NCBI RefSeq assembly: GCF_039522665.1
Contig: NZ_BAAADV010000001.1
Coordinates: forward strand, 1,135,226-1,199,225
Direction: 5' to 3'
Source: Natronoarchaeum mannanilyticum
GTDB lineage: Archaea > Halobacteriota > Halobacteria > Halobacteriales > Natronoarchaeaceae
Length of the DNA stretch: 64,000 nt
This document shows positions 53,631 through 61,945 of the stretch, piece by piece. The number at the start of each line of letters is the position of its first letter. Positions within the stretch are counted from its first letter, which is position 1. The notes under the pieces were generated by a model. It worked only from the letters and a program-made list of their open reading frames with translations. It ran no database searches and was not told where the DNA came from. Both the position numbers and the translations under genes were made by a program.

Positions 53631-54203
53631 CTACTCGCCGTTCTCGATCGCCAGCCGGACGTCCTCGTCGGTCCGCTCGACGCCGGCCGCGCAGACCGCG
53701 TGCTCGAAGTCGAGATCCAGCGCGTCGCTCGCCGCGCTCGGCGCGTCGGCGGCGTCGAACGCGAACGGCTCCGGACTGTCCTTCTCGTAGGTCGCCACCA
53801 GCGTCGGCTCGTCGACCTGCTCGACGAGCAGGGCGTCGTTCCGGACGGTGCCGATATAGGCGTCCTCGCCGACGACGCCCGCGATCCGGGGGGTGTCGTA
53901 GTCGTCTTTCTCGTAGTCCATCGCGAGGAGACTCTCGGCCAGCGCGTCGCGTGCGGGGTAGCCCAGCTCGAGTTTCTCGGTGATCGGGTCGACGTGCGAA
54001 CCGTTGCCGACGACGACCTGATCGCCGGCCGTTCGCACGCAGTTGTACGAGACGTAGGGGTTGTCGGTCTCCTCGGCCTCGGCGGTCGGGACGACCGTCA
54101 GCGAGCCGTCGCGCTCGATCATCTTCCGGTTCGGGAACGACCGGGACGATACTCGGTAGGCGGCCACCGACGGTCCGACGATCACGAAGCGTCCGACGTA
54201 CAT
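53631..54203 (-). CDS. purO: Archaeal IMP cyclohydrolase
   Basis: Closes the purine ring, turning FAICAR into IMP, in place of bacterial PurH. 190 residues. Opening [29 protein letters not shown] and [30 protein letters not shown] are characteristic. The start ATG 54203 faces the divergent HNH gene. Confidence 0.93.
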   Translation of the reverse strand: MYVGRFVIVGPSVAAYRVSSRSFPNRKMIERDGSLTVVPTAEAEETDNPYVSYNCVRTAGDQVVVGNGSHVDPITEKLELGYPARDALAESLLAMDYEKDDYDTPRIAGVVGEDAYIGTVRNDALLVEQVDEPTLVATYEKDSPEPFAFDAADAPSAASDALDLDFEHAVCAAGVERTDEDVRLAIENGE

Positions 54204-54286
54204 ACACGACAGTGCATAGTTCGAGGTAAAGTAGATGTCGAATTGTGCACGGGCGTCGAAGACGGCGGCGACAGCGGCGTCGCTCC

Positions 54287-54928
54287 GTGCTGATATTCAA
54301 GTACGATCGAGCGGCGACAGTCGACGTGACGACCGAACGAGAGTGTCTCGACGCGCTCCGGGAGGCGGCCGACTTACTCGGCGAGTCACCCACTAAAGCG
54401 CAGTACGAACGACTCGACGTGACGCCCTCCTCTTCGACAATCGTTCGACATCTCGGCGGCTGGAACGCGGCCAAGGAGCGGGCGGGCCTGGAGACGGCGA
54501 ATTCGCGCGGCTCGCGTCTCGATCCGAAACCGGACGACGTGGAAATCCCTGAAGATGTAGAATGGTCCAATCTGTCGGCCGATCAGCGGTGGCACTACCG
54601 GCACGTGGAAACGAATAGAGAACGCACACTCACGAGGCGTGCTGCGAACCGAGCGTGGCTGTACGAGTACAAACACTTCAACTGCGAATGTGAGCGCTGC
54701 GGCGAGGAAACTCCTGCCTGTCTGGATTTCCATCATCCGGATCACGTCGAGAAGGAGATGGAGGTCGGGAAGATGGTCACGTACGGATACTCTCGTGAGC
54801 GCCTGCTCGATGAGATCGAGAAGTGCGTCGTCCTCTGTGCGAACTGCCACCGGAAGGAACACTACCCGATTCCGGACGGCGTCGAAATACCAGAGGAGCA
54901 AATTAGAGAGACTGATCTCTGCCAGTGA
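54287..54928 (+). CDS. HNH endonuclease with homing-endonuclease-associated repeat
   Basis: About 213 residues. The N-terminal part ([53 protein letters not shown]) is the DNA-binding repeat found in many haloarchaeal homing-type nucleases. The C-terminal part is an HNH zinc nuclease: [19 protein letters not shown] ... [12 protein letters not shown]. The latter half is richer in A and T than the neighbours. GTG 54287 is the chosen start; GTG 54245 adds an Arg-run that does not look real, and GTG 54326 is possible. It ends 94 bases before tRNA-Gln, a usual landing place for mobile genes. Confidence 0.78.
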   Translation: MLIFKYDRAATVDVTTERECLDALREAADLLGESPTKAQYERLDVTPSSSTIVRHLGGWNAAKERAGLETANSRGSRLDPKPDDVEIPEDVEWSNLSADQRWHYRHVETNRERTLTRRAANRAWLYEYKHFNCECERCGEETPACLDFHHPDHVEKEMEVGKMVTYGYSRERLLDEIEKCVVLCANCHRKEHYPIPDGVEIPEEQIRETDLCQ

Positions 54929-55022
54929 TTCCCGAGGCGGAACCGAGTTCGAAACGCTCAAATACGGAACCGGAGTACGAACTGGTGAAGCGGCGGAAGA
55001 CGTGACCGCCGGAAAACATGTC

Positions 55023-55095
55023 AGTCCATTGGGGTAGCGGCCAATCCTGAAGCCTTCTGGGGGCTTCGACCCTGGTTCGAATCCAGGATGGACTA
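55023..55095 (+). tRNA. tRNA-Gln (anticodon CTG)
   Basis: Acceptor arms AGTCCAT and ATGGACT pair perfectly, with discriminator A. The anticodon arm GAAGCC-TTCTGGG-GGCTTC gives anticodon CTG (Gln). The T arm is CCTGG-TTCGAAT-CCAGG. A TATA-like CAAATACGG lies about 55-65 bases upstream. No intron. Confidence 0.94.
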
Positions 55096-55190
55096 CTTCC
55101 TTCGACGAACTTCCCTCTCAGCAGTAGCTTTGTCGTTCGTCAGGACGCCGAAAACGCGCCGTCACGCCGTGCCGCCGAAATTCACTCGCT

Positions 55191-55895
55191 TCACACCGGC
55201 ATGCCCGACGAAATCACGCCGATCGTCGACTCCCACACCGAGACGTCGAACAGCACCTTCGCGACGAAGTCCGCCGCGAAGAACGCGAACAGCGCCGCCC
55301 CGGCGAAGTGGGCCTTCCGGATGTCGAACCGGTGGGCGAAGTGGTGGAACACGTAGGCGTTGAGCAGGCTGATCGGGAGGATCGCGAGCATCTCGCCGGT
55401 CCAGATCGCCGTCGGCGCCGACGGGTACTGGGTGGCGAGCGTGATCGTGATCAGTTGGGTCTTGTCGCCGAACTCGCCGAACGCCATCATCGCGAAGATC
55501 GGGACGAACCCGCCGAACTTGTTGGGAACCTTCCACCCGAGGAACGGCACGCGGACGTCTAGCTCGCCGCCGTCGCCGAGCATGGCGGTCGCCGGCTCCT
55601 CGGCGTCGCGGTCCTCGTCGGGCGCCGTCGCGACGAGCATCACCGCGAACACCGCGAACATCACCGCGGTCATCGCGTCAAGGTAGATCCCCGGCACCGC
55701 GTCGGTCAGCGCGCTGCCGAGCCAGACCTCCAGGGCCGTCCAGCCGGCGAACGCCGAGCCGGCCGCTGAGACGACCAGCAGCGGGTTGTACCGGGTCGAG
55801 AGGCCGGCGATGATGAACTGCACCTTCTCTCCGGGCAGCACCGCGAGCTGGGCGGCGAACGCGACGGCCGCGACGTGAAGCCAGGTCTCGCTCAC
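55191..55895 (-). CDS. GDT1/TMEM165 family cation transporter
   Basis: 234 residues, about six membrane helices in two halves. The second half has the family motif FGEFGDKTQL intact. The first half reads LPGEKVQF, a weakened E-x-G-D-K-S/T. In other organisms the family moves Mn2+ or Ca2+. GTG 55895 is the start; GGAGGTGA about 8 bases upstream is a strong ribosome site. The start overlaps the stop of a small upstream ORF (GTGA). A palindromic operator candidate lies 112-125 bases upstream. Confidence 0.87.
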   Translation of the reverse strand: MSETWLHVAAVAFAAQLAVLPGEKVQFIIAGLSTRYNPLLVVSAAGSAFAGWTALEVWLGSALTDAVPGIYLDAMTAVMFAVFAVMLVATAPDEDRDAEEPATAMLGDGGELDVRVPFLGWKVPNKFGGFVPIFAMMAFGEFGDKTQLITITLATQYPSAPTAIWTGEMLAILPISLLNAYVFHHFAHRFDIRKAHFAGAALFAFFAADFVAKVLFDVSVWESTIGVISSGMPV

Positions 55896-55984
55896 CTGCC
55901 GCTCACCTCCGGCGGGGCGAGGGACGCGTCGGCGTCGTCGCGGCGACGCGACGGCTCGTCGCGAGAGAGTGCAGAGTGCTCCAT
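55892..55984 (-). CDS. Small ORF coupled to the GDT1 gene
   Basis: A 30-codon frame (MEHSALSRDEPSRRR then DDADASLAPPEVSGR) ends in a TGA that overlaps the GTG start of the transporter. Its ATG lies about 32 bases from the TATA-like AAGTTTAGA (56016-56024), the distance for a leaderless first ORF. A longer form from ATG 56038 would put the palindrome inside coding sequence and is less likely. It may be a leader peptide that controls or helps translation of the transporter. Confidence 0.4.
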   Translation of the reverse strand: MEHSALSRDEPSRRRDDADASLAPPEVSGR

Positions 55985-56006
55985 GAACTCGTTCGTACCG
56001 GGTGAA

Positions 56007-56020
56007 TTAGACTGGTCTAA
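56007..56020 (-). promoter_or_regulatory. Palindromic operator candidate TTAGAC-TG-GTCTAA
   Basis: A 6+6 inverted repeat that overlaps the presumed TATA element of the GDT1 transcript. It has the same TTAG-N6-CTAA form as the iron-box-like site at 23651-23668. Binding by a DtxR/SirR-type metal sensor is inferred. Confidence 0.5.
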
Positions 56021-56058
56021 ACTTAGGTCTTCTGCCATCGAAACCCCCGACGATCGGA

Positions 56059-56080
56059 CAGGGCCCCTCGATCGGCCCTG
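56059..56080 (-). terminator. Hairpin after the Tm-1-like gene
   Basis: CAGGGCC (56059-56065) and GGCCCTG (56074-56080) form a 7-bp perfect stem around an 8-base loop, starting 6 bases after the stop codon at 56086. On the minus strand it is followed by a short T run (GGGGGTTTCG). Confidence 0.45.
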
Positions 56081-56085
56081 CCGGA

Positions 56086-57294
56086 TCAGCCCGCCGAGAC
56101 GTACTCGTCGAGGGTCTCGACGATCGTCCGGGCGAACCGTTCGTCGTTGATGTCGGCCTCGACCTCGATCAGTTCGACGTCGTCGCCGACGTTCTCGCGA
56201 AGCGCCTTGAACAGTGCTTCGTCCGCCTCCGGATCGTAAAAGTCCTCGCCCTCGACGCTGAGCATCGAGACGCCGTCCAGCGGGAGCGCGAGCGCCGTCG
56301 GGCCGGTCGCGGCGTTGAGCTTCTCGGCGATGATCTCGCCGAGTTCGGCGCACTCCTCGGGCGTCGTGCGCATCAGCGTCACCTGCGGGTTGTGGACGTG
56401 GAGATTCCGGTCCTGAAACTCCTCTGGGACGGAGTCCTCGGGGCCGAAGTTCACCATGTCGAGCGCGCCGACCGAGACGATCTGGGGCGTCCCGGTCTCG
56501 GCGGCGGCGTCGAGCCGCTCCGGCCCGGCGTTGAGGACGCCGCCGACGAGTTCGTCGGCCCACTCAGTCGTCGTCACGTCGAGGACGGCGTCGATGACGC
56601 CCTGCTCGATCAGGTTCTCCATCGCCCGCCCGCCGGTGCCCGTCGCGTGGAACACGATCGTCTCGTAACCCATCTCTTCGAGGTGCTCGCGGGCCGCCTG
56701 GACGCCCGGCGTCGTGACTCCGAACATCGTGATGCCGACGGTCGGTTTGTCCTCGGTCTCGACGTCGGGCTCGTTGTCGACCATCCCGACCGTCGCCAGC
56801 GCCGCGTTCGAGATGATCCGCCGGGTGAGCTGGTTGAGCCCCTCGACGTCGGCGACCGAGTACAGCATCGCGATGTCCCGGGTCTCGACGTACGGCTCGA
56901 CGTCGCCCGACGCCACCGTCGACACCATCACCTTCGGGACGCCGTAGGGCAGCGCCCGCATCGCCGCGGTGGCGATCGAGGTGTTGCCCGACCCGCCGAG
57001 GCCGAGTACCCCGTCGAGGACACCCTCGTCGTGTAACTCCCCGACGATCGTCGCCGCGCCCTCGCCCATCGTCTCGATGGCCTCGCCGCGCTCGGCGTCC
57101 TCGCGCAGCGTCTCGAGATCGGTGCCGGCCGCCGCGGCGACCTCGGCGGCGCTCGTGTCGGGCTCGAACTCGGGGTCGCCCATCACTCCGACGTCGACGA
57201 CGTGAACGTCGACGCCCTGGCCCTCGATCACGTCCCGCGCGAAGCCGATCTCCTCGCTCTTGGTGTCGAGCGTCCCGACGATGACGACGCTCAT
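56086..57294 (-). CDS. Tm-1-like ATP-binding protein (UPF0261)
   Basis: 402 residues matching the N-terminal half of the plant Tm-1 virus-resistance protein and bacterial homologues: MSVVIVGTLDTKSEEIGFARDVIEGQGVDVHVVDVGVMG, VLGLGGSGNTSIATAAMRALPYGVPKVMVSTVASGDVEPYV and GTGGRAMENLIEQGVIDAVLDVTTTEW. The group binds ATP; its metabolic role is not established. The partner domain of Tm-1 is the next gene upstream (57374-58207), separated by 79 bases. Confidence 0.9.
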   Translation of the reverse strand: MSVVIVGTLDTKSEEIGFARDVIEGQGVDVHVVDVGVMGDPEFEPDTSAAEVAAAAGTDLETLREDAERGEAIETMGEGAATIVGELHDEGVLDGVLGLGGSGNTSIATAAMRALPYGVPKVMVSTVASGDVEPYVETRDIAMLYSVADVEGLNQLTRRIISNAALATVGMVDNEPDVETEDKPTVGITMFGVTTPGVQAAREHLEEMGYETIVFHATGTGGRAMENLIEQGVIDAVLDVTTTEWADELVGGVLNAGPERLDAAAETGTPQIVSVGALDMVNFGPEDSVPEEFQDRNLHVHNPQVTLMRTTPEECAELGEIIAEKLNAATGPTALALPLDGVSMLSVEGEDFYDPEADEALFKALRENVGDDVELIEVEADINDERFARTIVETLDEYVSAG

Positions 57295-57373
57295 GGCCGG
57301 TCACCTCCGCGCTCCGTTGCTTGACCTCCACTCTCCGTCGCCTGCGAGTCCCAGCATCCCGCTCCCCCCGCAG

Positions 57374-58207
57374 TCATAGGTCGATCTCCTTGAACTCGCG
57401 GGCCTGGTTCTCGATCGCTTCCTCCGTCGGCAGCCGTTCGATGCTCGACGCCCCGAAGAACCCGACAACGCCCTCGGTGTTCTGGAGGACGTGCCGGGCG
57501 TCGTCGGGCCACGCGATCGGGCCGCCGTGACAGATCACCATGACGTCCTCGTTTACCTCCTTGGCGGCGTCGTGGTGTGCCTGGACGCGCTCGGCCGCCT
57601 CGTCGAGGTCGAGCGCCGTCTCGGCGCCGATGTCGCCCGAGGTCGTCAGCCCCATGTGCGAGACGATCACGTCGGCGCCCGCCTCGGCCATCCGCCGGGC
57701 GTGCTCCTCGCTGAAGACGTACGGACACGTCAACATCCCCTGCTCGCTGGCCTCGCGGATCATCTCGACCTCCTCGTCGTACCCCATCCCGGTCTCCTCG
57801 AGGTTCTGCCGGAACTGGCTGTCCTCGTCGATCAGCCCCACCGTCGGGAAGTTCTGGACGCCGGAAAAGCCGCGTCGCCGCAGGTCCTCGATGAACACGC
57901 TCATGTCCCGGAACGGGTCGGTACCGTTGACGCCCGCGAGCACCGGCGTGTCCTCGACCACCGGGAGCACCTCGTGGCCCATCTCGACGACGATCTCGTT
58001 GGCGTCGCCGTAGGGCAGCAGGCCCGCCAGCGAGCCCCGACCGTTCATCCGGTAGCGCCCGGAGTTGTAGATGATCAGCAGGTCGACGCCGCCGCGCTCG
58101 GCGAACTTCGCCGAGATGCCCGTTCCCGCGCCGGCGCCGACGATCGGGTCGCCGTTCTCGACCGATTCCTCGAGTCGTGTCAGTGATTCTTCTCGGGTGA
58201 ACTTCAT
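57374..58207 (-). CDS. Phosphoenolpyruvate hydrolase-like TIM-barrel protein
   Basis: 277 residues matching the C-terminal half of Tm-1: KFTREESLTRLEESVENGDPIVGAGAGTGISAKFAERGGVDLLIIYNSGRYRMNGRGSLAGLLPYGDANEIV, then HMGLTTSGDIGAETALDLDEAAERVQAHHDAAKEVN and VICHGGPIAWPDDARHVL. The fold is of the PEP mutase kind. ATG 58207 follows the TATA-like AGTTATATGA (58229-58238) by 22-31 bases. Confidence 0.9.
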   Translation of the reverse strand: MKFTREESLTRLEESVENGDPIVGAGAGTGISAKFAERGGVDLLIIYNSGRYRMNGRGSLAGLLPYGDANEIVVEMGHEVLPVVEDTPVLAGVNGTDPFRDMSVFIEDLRRRGFSGVQNFPTVGLIDEDSQFRQNLEETGMGYDEEVEMIREASEQGMLTCPYVFSEEHARRMAEAGADVIVSHMGLTTSGDIGAETALDLDEAAERVQAHHDAAKEVNEDVMVICHGGPIAWPDDARHVLQNTEGVVGFFGASSIERLPTEEAIENQAREFKEIDL

Positions 58208-58228
58208 GCGACGTTTGATATCACGTCT

Positions 58229-58238
58229 CATATAACTA
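58229..58238 (-). promoter_or_regulatory. TATA box of the Tm-1-like operon
   Basis: AGTTATATGA on the minus strand, 22-31 bases before ATG 58207; the operon message is probably leaderless. Confidence 0.6.
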
Positions 58239-58273
58239 AGAACGTCGGGGGTGAGGCGGCGCGGTCGAGCCGA

Positions 58274-58795
58274 TCACGGCGGCCAGCCGAACACGCCGGC
58301 GTCGTAGGAATCGACGTCCGCGGGCGACTCCAGGACGACGACCTCGAACGACCACTCCGTGCCGGCACTCAGATCGCTCGTCGAGGCGAGGTACGTCCCC
58401 AGGTGCGCGCCGTTCTCGCCGTAGAACCGGGTGCGGACCTCCGCGTACTCGATCAGCTGCTCGGCGTCGTTGCGGACGCTTCCCTGAACGGTGAGCCCCT
58501 TGTACCCGCCCGCGTTGGCCGGTTCGTGTTCGACGAGTTCCAGCGCCTGCACGGTCGTCGCGTCCGGGTCGGGCGTCGTCGAGGCGAACGCCCGCTGCGT
58601 GCTCGCGTTCGTCGCGTTCTCGAGGCTGCCGTTGCCAGAGACGGCGACCTCGTTCTGGGGGCCGTACGCGGTGCCGCCGTCGCCGCCGAGACAGCCCGCG
58701 ATCCCCGCGATCCCGCCGGCTCCGACCAGCTGCAACACTCGCCGCCGCGTCGGATCTTCGCCCGCCGCCCCCTCGCCCGTCGCGTCGCTCTCCAT
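58274..58795 (-). CDS. FxLYD-type lipoprotein
   Basis: 173 residues. Twin Arg (RRR in DPTRRRVLQLVGAGGIAGIAGCLGG) with the lipobox cysteine in AGC makes it a Tat-exported lipoprotein. The mature part has VQALELVEHEPANAGGYKGLTVQGSVRNDAEQLIEYAEVRTRFYGENGAHLGTYLASTSDLSAGTEWSFEVVV, an extracellular beta fold typical of FxLYD domains. Role unknown. The start at ATG 58795 removes nine upstream codons. Confidence 0.85.
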   Translation of the reverse strand: MESDATGEGAAGEDPTRRRVLQLVGAGGIAGIAGCLGGDGGTAYGPQNEVAVSGNGSLENATNASTQRAFASTTPDPDATTVQALELVEHEPANAGGYKGLTVQGSVRNDAEQLIEYAEVRTRFYGENGAHLGTYLASTSDLSAGTEWSFEVVVLESPADVDSYDAGVFGWPP

Positions 58796-58896
58796 ACCGT
58801 CTGGTAGACCGCGGGCTGCCAAGTGCGTTGGTCACAGTCGGTTGCGACGTAGTTACCGACGCCCTCGCGGCGCGCTACGCGCTCTCGCTCGGCACG

Positions 58897-59943
58897 CTAC
58901 GCGTCCTCGAACGGGCGGTGGGTCGCCCGGTACCCCTCGTCGGTCGGTTCCACGTCCTCGACGACGCGCAGGCGGATGTTGCGCTCCTGTTTCGTCCGCA
59001 CCGGCACGTCGTAGTGAGTCGCCTCGTACCCCAGCGAGCCGCCGTCGGCGCGCTCGCGCTCGACGAACTCGCGGTGAGCCGCGAGCCGGTCGGCCGCGAC
59101 GCGCTCGGAGATCGCCGGCGCCTCGGCGACCCGCTCCTCGAAGGCGCGGACGAACTCGGGTTCGATCTCGACGCCGACCGAGTTCCGGCCGGCGATCATC
59201 GCGGCCAGCGTCGTCGTGCCCGTACCCCAGAACGGGTCCAGAACGGTGTCGCCGTACGCCGAGTACATGTTGACGAGCCGGTAAGGGATCTCGAAGGGGT
59301 AGGCCGCCGAGCGGTCCCGGAGCTCTTCGCCCGCCAGCGCCTGGTGCTCGCCCCGGACCTCCTTCCAGACGTCCGAGAACCATTGGTTGCGCTCCTCCCA
59401 GAAGTACGCGGCCTCGTAACGCCGGTCGGCGCCGGGCTCGAAGCTCCGACTCTTCGATCCGTTCCGGAAGACGAGGACGTACTCGTGTTCGAGCGTGACG
59501 TAGGCGTTGGGCGGCACCATCCCCGAGCCCATGAACTTCGCGGCGCTGTTGGCCGGCTTGCGCCAGAGCACGTCCGGCAGCGGCTCGAACCCCAGGGATT
59601 CGAACGCGTCGATCACCCGGGCGTGGTTCTGGTAGACGCGGAAGCTGCCGTCGACGGTCCGCGTCGCGTCGCCGACGTTGACGCAGGCGATGCCGCCCTC
59701 GACCAGCACGCGCTCGACCTCCGCCCAGACGGCGTCGAGCGCCTCGTGCATCAGCTCGTAGGCCCGCCGCCCGTCGCCGTCGTCGAGCGCCTCGCCCGCT
59801 CCGGGCGCCAGCTCGGCGAACAGCTCGTCCCACATCTCGATCATCGGGTACGGCGGCGACGTGACGACGAGTTCGACCGAGTCGTCGTCGAGGTCGCTCA
59901 GCTCCCGCGCGTCCCCGACGACGATCCGGTGGCGAGTCTCCAT
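58897..59943 (-). CDS. Orphan DNA methyltransferase (beta class, m4C or m6A)
   Basis: 348 residues. The catalytic motif TSPPYP (residues 28-33) comes first and the SAM motif DPFWGTGTTTLAAMIAGRNSVGVEIEPEFV later, which defines the beta class; TSPPY favours m4C. No restriction enzyme gene is next to it. A conserved solitary CTAG methylase is known in haloarchaea and this could be that enzyme; the sequence cannot prove the target. Start ATG 59943. Confidence 0.85.
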   Translation of the reverse strand: METRHRIVVGDARELSDLDDDSVELVVTSPPYPMIEMWDELFAELAPGAGEALDDGDGRRAYELMHEALDAVWAEVERVLVEGGIACVNVGDATRTVDGSFRVYQNHARVIDAFESLGFEPLPDVLWRKPANSAAKFMGSGMVPPNAYVTLEHEYVLVFRNGSKSRSFEPGADRRYEAAYFWEERNQWFSDVWKEVRGEHQALAGEELRDRSAAYPFEIPYRLVNMYSAYGDTVLDPFWGTGTTTLAAMIAGRNSVGVEIEPEFVRAFEERVAEAPAISERVAADRLAAHREFVERERADGGSLGYEATHYDVPVRTKQERNIRLRVVEDVEPTDEGYRATHRPFEDA

Positions 59944-59983
59944 CGTCGTCCCGTTCAGTCCCCGGGATCTAGAATCTACCGGC

Positions 59984-60424
59984 TCAGACCGACGCCTCGA
60001 CGTACTCGACGGCCTCGGCCGCCGATTCGGCGGCTTCGACGCCCGCCACGTCGTGGGTGCCGAGCCCGGCGACCGGTCGCCCCAGATCGAGCGCGTGGGC
60101 GATCTCCGAGAGCGTCCCGGTCGAGCCGTCGATCGCGATCGCGGCGTCGCCGTTGAGCACGACCAGCACGTTCCGGGCGTTGCCCAGCCCGGTGGCGATC
60201 GGCGTCGTGACGTACTCGTTGGCCGCCCGGCTGTCCTCGCCGGGGAGGACGCCGATCGTCTCGCCACCTTCCTCGCGGGCGCCCCGGCAGACCGCCTCCA
60301 TGACGCCGGTGCGGCCGCCGCAGACCACGGTGTGGCCCCGTTGGGCAAGTAGCCTGCCCACGTCGCGTGCCTGCTCGTACTCCGCGTCCGTGATCGTGCC
60401 GCCGCCGACGACGCTGACGCGCAT
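59984..60424 (-). CDS. TIGR00725/LOG-like nucleotide-binding protein
   Basis: 146 residues of Rossmann fold: MRVSVVGGGTITDAEYEQARDVGRLLAQRGHTVVCGGRTGVMEAVCRGAREEGGETIGVLPGE and NVLVVLNGDAAIAIDGSTGTLSEIAHAL. It belongs with small LOG/DprA-like proteins; a nucleotide or a nucleotide-ribose ligand is likely, and the true activity is open. Start ATG 60424. Confidence 0.88.
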   Translation of the reverse strand: MRVSVVGGGTITDAEYEQARDVGRLLAQRGHTVVCGGRTGVMEAVCRGAREEGGETIGVLPGEDSRAANEYVTTPIATGLGNARNVLVVLNGDAAIAIDGSTGTLSEIAHALDLGRPVAGLGTHDVAGVEAAESAAEAVEYVEASV

Positions 60425-60513
60425 ACTCGCTCGGATTCGGGCCGGCGGGACAAGCGTTTCGGGTGGAGCGCGGCCGCTCGGCGCGGCTGCGGCGTCGCGT
60501 ACGGCCTCTGCGC

Positions 60514-61884
60514 TCAGTCGTCGGCGTCTCGCTCGTAGGCCCCGGCTTTCTCCAGTTCGCCGCGACGCCGGAGCACCGACGGCGTCCGGCAGACGCCGGG
60601 CGCGCCGGTCACCTGCGGGACGGTGCAGTTGTTGCAGCTCTCGCAGGCGACCCGAGTTTCGGCGTCGACGCCGTAGCGAGGGGCGCTGCCGGTGGTCGCG
60701 TCCGATTCCAGCAACCGCGCCGGAAGCCGCGGCTCGGCGTAGAACGGGCGGGCCATCCCGACCGCGTCGGCGGCCGGCTCCTCGCCCGCCTCGCCGAGCA
60801 GCCGGTCGATCTGCCCCCGCTCGCGGACGCCGCCCTCCAGCATGACCGGAACGTCGACGCGCCGGCGCACCCGCCGGCAGAACTCCTCGTTCCACGCCGG
60901 CTCGAAGTCGAACCGCCGCTCCTGCAGCCGGTTGAGCGCCGCCACCGCCCGCGCCCGGTAGCGGCTGCCGAAGGCGTCGGCGTACCCCTCGGCGAACTCG
61001 TCGCTCTCCCAGGCGCGCTCGGGGTACGCGCCGCGGACGATGCTCATGTCCCAGATCACGTTGGTCTCGACCGGCGCGACGGCGTCGAAGCCGTACTCCG
61101 CGAGGTGCTCGGCGATCGCGACGCCGTCGTCGCGATCGAGATGCCGGCGGACGATCCGCGGCGCGGCCGTCTCGGCGGGCACCTTCGTCAGGAGCGGGAC
61201 GTCGCCCGCCCGCGTCCGGATCTCGTCGTGGACGAGTTCGAGGAAGCGCGTCCGATCCTCCGGCCGCGAGCCGCCGAACTCGTCGTCGCGCCGGTTGTAG
61301 AACGGCGAGAGGAACTGCTGGACGATGCCCATGTTCGCGCCGGCGAGGTGGATCGCGTCGTAGCCCGCCTCGACCGCGCGGGCCGCCGCTTTGCCGAAGT
61401 CCGCGGCCAGCCCGTACACTTCGGCGGTGTCGAGCACGGACGGGTCGAAGGAGACGAGGCCGAGCCGGTCGAGCGCCCGGAGCTGCGCCGGCGGGCGCGA
61501 CACCGCCAGCTGTTCGAGATCGGGGTGGGCCGCCCGGTACTCGCTGTGCCACGTCTCCATCGTCCGCAGGCCGCCGTGCTCCAGCTGGAGCGCGATCCGG
61601 GCTCCGTGGTCGTGGATCCGGTCCGTGAGCCGTCCCAGGCGCTCCACGAACGCCGGATCGTGGACGCGCGACATCCCCGGCGCACCGCGTCCCCCTTCGC
61701 CGCGGACGATCGTCGCGCCCTGACAGAGCAGCCCGGCGCCGGCGTCGGCCGCCGGTTCGAGATCCTCGATCAGCGCGTCGACGGCGTCCGGTCCGTTCCC
61801 CGCGCACTCCAGCAGCGGCGCCCGGTACAGGCGATTCCCCACCGTCTTCCCCCCGAGATCGACCGGCGCCTCCAGGCGTGCCAT
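60514..61884 (-). CDS. NADH:flavin oxidoreductase (OYE-like) with C-terminal Cys cluster
   Basis: 456 residues. FMN TIM barrel of the old yellow enzyme family: NRLYRAPLLECAGNG, GARIALQLEHGGLRT, GYDAIHLAGANMGIVQQFLSPFYNRRDDEFGGS and VPVMLEGGVRERGQ. The end carries CESCNNCTVPQVTGAPGVC, like the Fe-S ligands of 2,4-dienoyl-CoA reductase types, but the second FAD/NAD domain is absent. It may reduce enones with electrons delivered from a partner. Start ATG 61884. Confidence 0.88.
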   Translation of the reverse strand: MARLEAPVDLGGKTVGNRLYRAPLLECAGNGPDAVDALIEDLEPAADAGAGLLCQGATIVRGEGGRGAPGMSRVHDPAFVERLGRLTDRIHDHGARIALQLEHGGLRTMETWHSEYRAAHPDLEQLAVSRPPAQLRALDRLGLVSFDPSVLDTAEVYGLAADFGKAAARAVEAGYDAIHLAGANMGIVQQFLSPFYNRRDDEFGGSRPEDRTRFLELVHDEIRTRAGDVPLLTKVPAETAAPRIVRRHLDRDDGVAIAEHLAEYGFDAVAPVETNVIWDMSIVRGAYPERAWESDEFAEGYADAFGSRYRARAVAALNRLQERRFDFEPAWNEEFCRRVRRRVDVPVMLEGGVRERGQIDRLLGEAGEEPAADAVGMARPFYAEPRLPARLLESDATTGSAPRYGVDAETRVACESCNNCTVPQVTGAPGVCRTPSVLRRRGELEKAGAYERDADD

Positions 61885-61945
61885 CGTTTCGTGGTGGAAC
61901 CTATCGGCCCAAAAGCGTTTGTCGCGCCGATACCCTCGTACCTCC

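Noticed and set aside
56038..56038. Upstream ATG as start of the small ORF before GDT1
   Set aside because: It would place the palindrome and TATA-like segment inside coding sequence, and it lies only about 20 bases from the terminator of the previous operon.
59944..60453. N-terminal extension of the DNA methyltransferase frame
   Set aside because: The extension is antisense-like Arg/Ser-rich text over the TIGR00725 gene; METRHRIVVGDARE is the natural family start.
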